A program made the position numbers and the translations under genes. Below are positions 13,420-30,502 of a DNA stretch of 64,000 nt, piece by piece; position 1 is the first letter of the stretch; every line of letters starts with the position of its first letter. The notes under the pieces are model-generated. The model ran no database searches and was not told the DNA's origin. It worked only from the letters and a program-made list of their open reading frames with translations. Source of the stretch: Bugulina stolonifera (lineage: Eukaryota > Bryozoa > Gymnolaemata > Cheilostomatida > Bugulidae); assembly GCA_935421135.1 (NCBI GenBank), contig OW285187.1, positions 6,138,001 to 6,202,000 on the forward strand. Direction: 5' to 3'.

Positions 13420-15704
13420 TCAGGTAATAGACAACCCTTGATAATCGTATATGACTTTTTCTAAAACATTAAAACAATCTAAAAAGTCATCATGCGTTAA
13501 ACCATGTTTTGTATACTGATGAGTATAAGCTTTAGATGTGAACATACTCCATGCCTTTGCAACCAGCTTTTCTATAGAGTCTATACATATCTGACTGTTG
13601 GTTAGCAAACTAGCCGATTTATCATAGCCTGAAAATGGCTTTCTACTGGAATATACACTTGACCTGCTTCCAGAAGGCAACCACTTAGGGTACATTGCGT
13701 CCTCTCTTAGGCTATCAATAGGAACAGTTGAGGACTGCTTCCCCCTCAACACCAGAACATTGCTGACAGATCTGTTATAATTGGATGTTGGTCGAACTTT
13801 CATTCCCCAATTGATTCCTACATGATATGCAAATAGAAAATGTACATTAGACATCACAGTAAGGTTGGTTGGTTTTTGAGTCACTAGCACATCGAATCCT
13901 CCGAGTTGATATGGTGTATATTTACCTTCTTCCATATGTGCCTTTGCAATGAGCATCTGCCTAAGAGTTCTAACAGTTGATTCCCACTGGAAAGTGCTAT
14001 ACTTGATATTAGCTTCAGTCATGAGGGGTATTGTTAGCAGAGAGGAGAGTCTATAACAGGGGTGTGAATATAACTCCTGTACATAGCTCCCTACATAATA
14101 AATGTATATGTACAATTAACACATACACATAGACCTAGTGCATCACAATCCATGTCAATATGGGTGTACATAGTGCATAGTTCTACTTGGAAATCCTATC
14201 ACTTGAATGAAAGCTACAATGTAGGTCAGACTTGTATATTGGGACTAGACAACTACATAATAATGCCTGCATGTATAAATAACAAAATACAACAAGGTAA
14301 GCTACAGACATCAATTCTGCCAGCAAATCGAAATGTATTACCAAAGAATAATTGGCAGCATCTAAACAACATTCCTGAGAAACACAACGCAATTTACATT
14401 AATTGTACATGATCAATGTCCAGTTTACAAGCAGGTATTAAATGTACATGTATAATTACATTTTATAATATGGCTTACCTAGAAAATTCTGAGCTCCATA
14501 TTCATTTGTAGCTGGTGCTAGAAAGTGACACATTTGGTGTGCTATCACTTTGTTTATGTGTGAGAATGATACATGCTTTAGCCCAAACCTTTTAGCACAA
14601 ATCTCTTGTATAGGATCATTCTCCACCACGATGAGGCCATCTGAATGCTAAAATAATACTTTATAGAATTGTCTTCTCAGCAATAACACTTGATCAAGAA
14701 ATGGCAACTCCAAACTACATATTTTAGGATTTGACTGTGGACTCGTTGCTTACCTAAATAGATTGTTAGTAACTGTGAGATGGGATGAAAATACAAATAG
14801 AATAGGTAGATACTTGGTTCTCCCAAATAGAATAAATGTCATGGTGTGGTGCTAAAGCTTACCTGATATAAGTGAGCCAAGGTAAGCAGTGCATTATAAC
14901 TCTGAACAATAACCTCTCCACTTTGATATGGAGCAACCACTTCATTTATGATGAAGGAATGTGGGTAGAGATCCCTGAGCATTTCAGTCACGTATGTACC
15001 AAGACCAGACCCAGTTCCCCCAGCCAGACTCATCAAACATAGAAAACCATCAAATCTAAAGAAAGTATGCAGATAAAATTCTACAATAAATTAACATAAA
15101 CAAATTTAAATGTTAGTGATATTGTAAAGTAGACCTATAATTACATTATGAAAATAATAAACAAACCTGTCACATTTTTCAACTTGAGTGCGAACCAGTT
15201 CCTCTATATCAGAATCGCATGCGGTTCCATGGACACAATAACCATGAGCCCAATTATTTCCAGAGCCAGATTTCTTAGAGAAATGCTGCTTACTTGAATA
15301 TTGCCAGAGATCGCTTTGTTTCGCTGATGCTAAAGACTGTGTTATAACTTTAGGTTCCATGTCGATGAGGACGGATCTGGGTGTATACATGGCTTGACAT
15401 TTCTTTGAAGTTTCGGTAAAGTATCTGTATTTAAGAGGCCACATGTAAAAGATTTATGACATTTACACACAAAATGTACGCAACACTGGTCATACACTGA
15501 CAAAAACACTGGTCATATACTGACAAAAATGAATGGTATGCTGTAATTATTAGCAATGACTAACCTTTCTATAACATCTCGTTGATAATGGTCACCCACC
15601 TCTAGTGTACTGCATCCCCCAAATGCATCCTTCATTAGAGATTTGAAAAACTCCGTCCCTAACTGATTTCCACATTGCCCAAGTTGAACTGTTACAAATG
15701 GCAT
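13420..15704 (-). CDS. TUBD1: Delta-tubulin, complete
   Basis: Centriole/basal-body tubulin needed for triplet microtubules. Exons on the minus strand: 15704-15565, 15424-15167, 15055-14863, 14647-14479, 14090-13926, 13817-13420, giving 440 aa (human TUBD1 is 453). It opens MPFVTVQLGQCGNQLGTEFF, the tubulin N-terminal nucleotide-binding segment. Further family landmarks are LIDMEPKVI, SGSGNNWAHGY, the GTP signature LAGGTGSGLG, GEVIVQSYNALLTLAHLYQ, LRQMLIAKAHMEEG, and the C-terminal KAWSMFTSKAYTHQYTKHGL with DDFLDCFNVLEKVI. The insertions and wording match delta rather than alpha, beta or gamma tubulin. The last intron (13925-13818, 108 nt) is in frame and stop-free, so an insertion isoform is possible. 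The gene converges on the F-box gene. Confidence 0.95.
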
Positions 15705-17363
15705 AGCAGCTCTATCAAGCAAAGAAAACCAATTTCATTCGAAAGTATCCAGTTACCTCCATAACATGAGTCCATGTGAATAACGGGAATTTATAATGCA
15801 AGCAATGGAATATAATTGTGCTTATGTGAGCTGAAGGGATCATTGTTATGTCCTGAGCTGAAACGCGGCCTCCATAGACATTTACATTTATAGTCTTATA
15901 CTTACCATTACATTAACATTGAATGCCAAACGTCTTACTATGGACTGATAAGTTGATATTTGCCTGCATATCTTTAATATTACCTGCATTATTGCATTGA
16001 TTCCTACCTGTATGTAGTTGTGTATTTACTATGGCATTGGTGATGTCTCTTTATTAAGCATTATTACAGTCCTGTGCAGCAATCATTCATATACGATACA
16101 ACTCACACTTTATGCTCTGAGATCGTTTTATTATATTAATTATAAATCGGGCTCTCCTTTTAGTCTGGGTCCGATTGTGAGCATTGTTAACCTCTTGACC
16201 TCGGTCTGAAAGCATTTTTCATGTATGTATTATTTTTTAAGTAACACATTTTTACATTCTCGCGCATTGCTTGTGGGCTGCCAAAAAAGAGACATCAACT
16301 TTTAATAAGCGGTCTTATACTGTTTAGGCTAACAGCATTTATACAAGCACTGATCTGGATTCGGGTTCCAAGAGCAGTCCTAGGAATCTCCAGGACTGTC
16401 AACTAGGAAACAACGCTCCACTGTTTCAGGTGCTGTTCCTGCATCCTAGTACTGAGGCCATCCTGCTTCCAGCACGTGTCAAGCTGAGACTATAAGTACA
16501 CTTAGCTAGCATCTGCCTCGTTGGCTTTGCTCTCTATTCTTCGGTGTTCTGGTCATATGTTCTGTTGTATGCTACTATGCTTTCTTACATCACTTACTCC
16601 CCCCTAACCTCAATAAAACTCGCCCTTGCATCGTTTGCAGTGTTCTGAATGGGCTTCTTTAGTAATTGGTTCTATGAATCACAAATGTATTGTTTTGCTC
16701 ATAGCCAGGGATTAAACTTATTTATAATTATTATTTTATAATCATTATTCATTATAATTATTCATTGGGTCATTTGGCTTTTATGTTAGATTAGAAGTCA
16801 TAAAATTTAATAAAAATCTAGAGGAAATAGCCATTAAGAATTACAACATGGCACAATTGTTTTCTTGCGCCTAGATTAGTTTGGTCTACAATATTTCCAG
16901 TTATGGAAACTAGAATGATTAAAGAAGACAGTTTATGTAGATAAGCACAAGAAAATTTTCTTTCTTTCTCCAAGACTAGTATCACAAACTATAATCTGAG
17001 ATTAATCAAAGCCTTGTTATTTTCATTAGGGTGGTTACGCAAGGTAGCCGTTCTTGATGACTGTGAATGTGAATAGAATCAACGAGACGACTATTATTTT
17101 TAGAAATAAGTTGTAGCATCTAATTAATAGAAAGCAGTATCTCAAGATCTCATGGTTACCACTATAGTCTGGCGCGAGCCGGCAAGGTGCACGCAAGTTT
17201 TCCATATGCGCTGCCCAGTATATTCGTGTGTAGTACGAGCATTTGTCTATACAGTAGTAAAAATTATTGAGATTTTCTAATTTTTCCCAATTGAATTTGA
17301 ATTTATAAAAAAATAGAAGTTATATCCATTGAACAACACGAGTTGTTTAATTTCCAATACAAT
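15705..17363. other. Shared upstream region of delta-tubulin and MRPL50
   Basis: The two genes are divergent, so this holds both promoters. No supported coding exon. The part at about 16320-16640 resembles a retroelement promoter/terminator unit: a CTATAAGTAC TATA-like box near 16490 and CAATAAAACTCGCCC near 16610, with higher GC than its surroundings. I could not find matching ends or target duplications. Confidence 0.4.
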
Positions 17364-20300
17364 ATGCTGCCAGTAGCAAAATTATGCCAGTCAAATGTCT
17401 TATTACTATGTTCTTGGCCGAGAATAACTTACGGATCTGTTCGTGAGAATCTCACTCCTCGGCGTTCACTGTCCTCATCCTGGCGGGTAAGTTTTGGTTT
17501 GTTAAATTAGTGGGCTATCCTAATCCTATGATCCAGATTGTCAACGTGACTATGATTGTTGCATTCAATTCATTGACTTGTTGAGTGAGTATCACTGCAC
17601 CCAATTAGGCCTAAACTTTCATGTCAGTCTGTGTTCTCCAGAGCTTGGTCCAAGTCAAAGATTTGACTTGACTTACCACTGTCACGTCTAGCCACAAGTC
17701 GACTTGGGACTTGCCAACATGTTTACTTGACTTGACTTTGACTTGCACATCAATGTGACTTGCCTTGACCACATGAATGGCTTGTGACTTTGACTTGATT
17801 CTGCCAAGTCATTGTGGTGGATAAAAATTTTGTACAGTTTTTAGCCAACATGAAAAAAGTCTCAATTGTCTACATATTTATCATTTTTACTTCATCAGTG
17901 CTACTAGCAGGATTTAGAGTAAATCAAGGTTAGCTATGAGGATACACATCACATGTAACATCTAGGCTGTGGCCTGTGGATACGCCAGACTACACAGTGC
18001 TTAGTCACAAGTACACACAGTGTAAGTGTAGTGTAAGTGTGGTGTAAGTAGTGAATACAATGTACAGTGCAATAATTGGTTAATTACTGTCGATGGGAAT
18101 TGCAGGACTGGCCAGTGGACACTCTGTTCTGCACCATGTGCTGTTTATTTGCTATGTAACACAGTATCACTGTTACCAATATATAATACTACATGACCAG
18201 TCTTAACCGTAGTGCCAATATTACTGCACATATAGACTAATTGCCATGGTTGTATAACAACATACATGCCCAGCCACACCTTGGCATGGTTTTTCATGCA
18301 TTGGAATGTTACTAAAAGAAAAAAGTGATGTTTTGAAAAATGTGAACTTTTTGAAGTTGTCTCCCACTTGATTTGCGTTTCGACTTGCAAGTAGACAAGT
18401 CGACTTCGACTTGACTTGTGACTTGCATGACGGCTGACTTGACTTGAGACAGCACTGACTTGACTTGCCTCCAAAATTTTAGACATGATTTGACTTGTTG
18501 ACTTGAACTCCGACTTGGACCCAACTCTGGTGTTCTCTGACGTCAAACAAGGCTACTGGTGACACTAGGAGGGCAGAAGAGAGAAGAATGAAAACCGGTA
18601 TCCCGATCCTGTCTCCTGACCTAAGACTATATGATCTTAGTCTTCGTAATCAACTTTAATCAGCAGCCTGACTTTATCTTAACCAAATGAAAAATTGAAA
18701 TCTAATAGTAGCCTATAATTATTTTGTCACTTTGATTAATCTTGTAGGCTATTGAATTTAGTAGGTTTGGATAAAAAGTCTAGTATCACATAATGAGAAG
18801 GCTAATTTACCTGGTTTATTTTGACGAATGACTTAATGACCTTCGGCCTACTCCTGTGCAGTGTTATTTATCGACTAAGGAGTTAAAGGGTGGAGAGGAA
18901 GCTCATCTTATGATAAATCTGTGTATGGTGTGCACCTGGGTTTCCAAATAGGCCTACATTTAGTTGGACCTCTAAATAGTCATTACCATACATGGAAAAT
19001 TTTGCCAACTCGTATTTAATAACACTAGTTTGAGAACAACAATACAGTAGGCCTATTGTAATAGTCAACCTTGGCACCAAATACATCATTGAAATAATAG
19101 CCAATCAACATGCCAATAGTTGCTTGCTATTATAAACCGAGTTTTGAAATATTATTTTATGTCAGCTAGAAACAGGACGTTCTGAAAACGTTCGTGTGTG
19201 TTTGGGGTGTGAACGTTTTCGGAACGTCCTGTTTCTAACTGAAATTTTCAAACAGTCGCCAATTCCAGGTTACCACCCTACTATTAAATAGGCATCAGAT
19301 TTTTGCTAGCAAAGTTTCATAGAAAGAGAAATGTGTTACACAGATGTAGTGTGTTTTCACTAAAATTTAAGTATAGCCTAAGTTCAGTAAGTTTGATTCT
19401 ATAGGTAAATAAATTACAATGATTGTAATTGTAGCACAGTTATAAGCTCTTTTAAAATGTAAACACGTGTTCATTTTAGGCTGTGTTTGGTAGTGGAAAG
19501 GAAAAGCCAGAGGAGCTCACTGAAGACTCAAAACAGCTGAATGGTGAACTTTCTATGCAATATGATGAAACACCGTAAGCTATTTGTTTGTCACAATTTG
19601 CCAGTTCTGTGATCGTGTAGTGTTGAGCACTCACCTTTGATAACATGGTCTAGCGATGATTAATGTTTGTGCAGGGGTGCTATTTGGCAGGTATTTATTT
19701 TGTAGGCCATCTCCTCCACAGAAGCACTACTTGCCACCAGCGAATATATCACAAACCATTTTGACGATGGCGCGAAAGATTTCTAATGATAATACAATGT
19801 CATTTGATGCTGCATTAACAGATAATGTCTTGAAATACAAGGTAAGGTAACTAATAAAGCACGGTCAATGTATTACACAATGTAACAACTTCATTTTTAC
19901 AGGACCCAGTTGCTGCTCCACAAATCCATGAATAAAAGATTAGAATCATAAGATTATGTCTTGGCCTCTAGTTTAGTTGAAAGATGCAGCCATACACCTT
20001 TCTTATAAGCATGAAAATACAACTCAATAAGAACCTTGAAGATGTAAAATGAACTGTGCACTGGAAGTTGAAAACGAAAATTGTAAACATCAGTTTATTT
20101 TTTATCTGTTAACGTTTTATGTTTTCTTATAGCTATTGTGAGGAATTGTATAACAACATTGTTTTGAATATGGTACAAAATATGAAAGGGGTTGTACATC
20201 ATGTAAACAAATATTTTATCCTTGCCTCGTGTCTTTTGTCTACATTGTAGCCATTAGTAGTCATTAGATATTTCACTAATAAATTTGGCTAAATATATGT

Positions 20301-20687
20301 TTAGAGCTCACAGTACGTCTGCACAACATGCTAACTAGTAACTTTTTGTTGTAGATTTTAATGGCATGCATCTCAGAATTCAACTTCCAAATCCCCAGCT
20401 ATGAACTGGCGGAGCTGAAGACATTATCAGATGTGGTACAGTACTACAGCTTAGCTAGGGAACCAATTTGTGAAGAGGAAAAACTCATGAACTCTGACCT
20501 ACCCAATAATCTGCACCTTCAGCTCGAGCCTTTGAGATTTACCGAAGAATCGAAACACTATTTCGGAAATAAAACTGCATTCCCACAAAGAGACACAGTT
20601 GTAACTTCACTCAAATTTAGAAACATTTATAAAGGATATGAAAATCCAAAAGTTTACAGCAAAAAGAAGGGATTTAATTATTATTGA
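17364..20687 (+). CDS. MRPL50: Mitochondrial large ribosomal subunit protein mL50, complete
   Basis: Component of the mitochondrial 39S ribosomal subunit. Exons 17364-17486, 19480-19574, 19706-19841 and 20355-20687 join in phase to about 228 aa. The first exon is rich in Ser/Arg and poor in acidic residues (RENLTPRRSLSSSWR), as expected for a mitochondrial presequence. The conserved core reads DAALTDNVLKYKILMACISE then IPSYELAELKTLSDVVQYYS and SDLPNNLHLQ; this matches human MRPL50 ISLEDSRLKFNLL...VRDVLDFYN...ASNLPPNLKI in order and spacing. The protein is longer than human (158 aa), with an extra tail of about 45 residues ending KKKGFNYY. Intron 1 carries a hAT element and intron 2-4 sequence includes a possible alternative last exon. 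AATAAA lies at 20763. Confidence 0.85.
17639..18529. mobile_element. Non-autonomous hAT-like element (891 bp) in MRPL50 intron 1
   Basis: Terminal inverted repeats CAGAGCTTGGTCCAAGTC (left) and CAGAGTTGGGTCCAAGTC (reverse complement of right) are bounded by an exact 8-bp duplication, GTGTTCTC, at 17631-17638 and 18530-18537. CAGAG-type ends plus 8-bp duplications are hAT hallmarks. Both subterminal regions are dense in degenerate GACTTG repeats. No transposase is visible. Confidence 0.92.
19162..19242. repeat. Long near-perfect hairpin in MRPL50 intron 1
   Basis: Arms of about 32 nt (centred on AAACAGGACGTTCTGAAAAC and its complement) with a 17-nt loop; the mismatches are few and one would be G-U in RNA. 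It could be a foldback element or a structured RNA; the sequence cannot separate these. Confidence 0.8.
19903..19935 (+). other. Possible alternative terminal exon of MRPL50
   Basis: After TTTTACAG, the in-phase reading from the exon ending at 19841 is DPVAAPQIHE then stop. AATAAA overlaps the stop codon (19931-19936). Using it would give a 128-aa product lacking the conserved C-terminal half, so it may be a minor or non-productive transcript. Confidence 0.35.
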
Positions 20688-20849
20688 TATGGTATTCTAT
20701 GGAAATGCAATACAAATTTTGTGCATTCATGTTAATGATGTAGGCCTACATTGAAAATATCAAATAAATATTCTACTTTCAAACATGTTTTTGTTTTTGT
20801 ATAATAATTATGTGAGTAGCTTCTGAGACAGGTTAATAGTTATGATATA

Positions 20850-21966
20850 CTATTTTCCGAACTTTTCATGTCTTTCCTTCTTGGCTTTCATACTGTTTAC
20901 AGCGTGCTGAGATTTTCTGTCTTCTCTCTGGAACAACACAATAATTGTGAACTCTCTTGCATAAATCAAACTAGTAACATGGAAATAATTGTTTTTTGTA
21001 GACAACAGTAAGACTGATAGAATAACCAACCTCCTTTCTAAGGCATCTGTTCAATTTGCTGTCTATGTCATTGCATGCTCCAAGAAATTTTGTGAAATTA
21101 TTCTGCAAATGAAATGAAAATATAATATGCAAGAACAAATTATTTTAAAAGACTCAAAGCCAATGCTCAAACTATACATATTGGAGAACGCCTTCCATCA
21201 TATCCCATCAGTGTAGGCTGACAAAAACAATTGAATGGAATCAGAGATGCCAGACTCGAGTTAAAGACTCTCACTCGAGTTAATTCAAGCAACATTTCAT
21301 GGCTTATTAGAAAGACTCGTAACTTGAATATACAGCTGTCAAAAACTTGTAACTTGAATTGTAATTCAATTATGGCTATGATCAAAGACTCTCAACTCAC
21401 ACATCATTATGTTGAAATATTCAATAACTCGAGTTTTTATTGGGCAGCTGTGAGTTGTAATGAATAGAAATAACCACAGTTATAACCACTAACCACAACT
21501 ACAATTACAAGACATTTTACACTAAAACTGTGACATTTTGCTTTAAAATTTGAGCTTCTAACCCCATTTCCTAACAAAATTTCACCATAAGCTAAACAAT
21601 AACCCAATAACTCTATAAAAAGACTCGAGTTAAACAAGCAAAGAATTGAATTGAAACTTGCTTGTAGTTAACTTGGATAACTTGACAAAAACTTGAGTTT
21701 CTGGGGACATGTGAATATTTAACTCGTAACTTGAAAGTTTTGATCTGTCACTGAAAGAATTGACTTGTAACTTGAAGAGTCACAACTAAGAGTTGGCCAT
21801 GGAAACTTGAGTTTCCAAAATAAAACTTGCACACATCTCTGAATGGAATGTAATACATGTAATATATTATTTGTAGCTCACCAACCTCTGATCGACACTT
21901 CGCCAGCTCTTTTATAAGCTCTACACATTCAGGAGTATGCAGTTGGACAGAGAGATCAGTGTGCAT
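20850..21966 (-). CDS. CMC2: CMC2, twin CX9C mitochondrial protein, complete
   Basis: Intermembrane-space protein implicated in cytochrome c oxidase biogenesis, imported by the Mia40 disulfide relay. Minus exons 21966-21886, 21102-21031 and 20927-20850 give 76 aa (human 79). The start MHTDLSVQLHTPECVELIKE matches human MHPDLSPHLHTEEC. Both CX9C motifs are exact: C-VELIKELAK-C and C-NDIDSKLNR-C, the second within FLGACNDIDSKLNRCLRKE. The basic tail ends in ERHEKFGK. Its stop lies 162 bp from the MRPL50 stop (convergent), and its start lies 414 bp from the PIK3C3 start (divergent), suggesting a shared promoter with PIK3C3. Intron 1 contains a hAT element. Confidence 0.95.
21242..21841. mobile_element. 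Non-autonomous hAT-like element (600 bp) in CMC2 intron 1
   Basis: Ends read CAGAGATGCCAGACTCGAG (left) and CAGAGATGTGTGCAAGTT (reverse complement of right), flanked by an exact 8-bp duplication AATGGAAT at 21234-21241 and 21842-21849. Internally it is rich in ACTTG and CTCGAGTT subrepeats, similar in style to the element at 17639. No transposase is visible. Confidence 0.9.
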
Positions 21967-22380
21967 GGTTAGTCTGTTATCTTACGCTACAAAAGACAGC
22001 AAACAATAAAGGCTAGTAAGATTTCTGCGACCAAGGCCCTCAGTGAGTGTGCCACAAATTTTAGCTTACAATAACAATTGTAATGTATGTAATGTAGCCA
22101 AAGCCAAGTCTCAAAAAGACTAGAAAATAGAATATTCTACCAGCTCTTGAAAGTCAAAATAACTAAATAATTGCTGAGAACATGAATGGAACTGAATGAA
22201 ACTAATGCTAATTAACAAATAGTCCCTAATGCCTGAAAAATTTTATTTTCAGCATTTTTATTTTGGAAATTCCGAACTCTCTACCACGCGTTCTTGACAT
22301 AGCGAGGTTCCCTAAATTAATAACCATAGAATTACCTCCCCATCCTTATGGTGTGGAACCACAACTATATCAAGGTTATT
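21967..22380. promoter_or_regulatory. Bidirectional promoter region, CMC2/PIK3C3
   Basis: The two start codons are divergent and 414 bp apart, so both promoters must lie here unless a 5' UTR exon is remote. No motif was assigned with confidence. Confidence 0.55.
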
Positions 22381-29867
<7,487 letters not shown>

Positions 29868-30502
29868 TGTACCTAGTGGACAGAATGGTGAATGGATAGA
29901 GGGAAGCCTATCTGAGGATATTCTCTAGTCATATTGGTTGATCAGATACCTCCATCTTTTACATTTATCAGTATCCCAGTTGGACATTGTTGAATCAAGT
30001 GATCATTAGTGATTTTATATTTATTTATATATTCAATGTATATTTATATAATATATATTATAAAGGTTGACCCTGTTGATAAATCATGGACACATACTCT
30101 AAAATCTATTAATAAAATAAAATCAGAAGCTAGCAAAGTCAAATGCAATAAAACCATGTACATCTGTTTATATACCTAGCACCATACAATAAATTTTGTA
30201 GTAGCAAATGGAAGTACACTGATTGCCCATACCCAAATGCTGAATCAAATAATATGTGATTTTTTTTCTTGCAAGGAATGGTTTTGGAGCAGTTAGGGAC
30301 ATGGTTATACATCTGTGAAGATAACCAACCCCAGACTTGGGTTTGAACTAAACTACACTGCTGTTTGATGTGGAACCAGATGGCTCCGAGATAAATTGTT
30401 GCAAGAAAAAACATGACATAGCAAAAATTATGGCCAATACCCCTGAATAGAATTTGTTTTGATTACTAAATAATTCACTGCTACCTCAGTGCCCCTGGAG
30501 TA
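29868..30502. other. 3' UTR space between convergent PIK3C3 and VPS9D1
   Basis: No exon supported. It contains the PIK3C3 polyadenylation candidate AATAAA at 30111-30116 and AT-rich sequence. Confidence 0.6.

Noticed and set aside
16320..16640. Definite solo LTR between delta-tubulin and MRPL50
   Set aside because: TATA-like and AATAAA-like signals are present, but no TG...CA ends with target duplication could be found, so kept only as a tentative note.
18145..18546. Minus-strand open frame of 133 codons rich in Ser/Gln/Val
   Set aside because: Lies inside the hAT element and is generated by its ACTTG repeats; no transposase motif.
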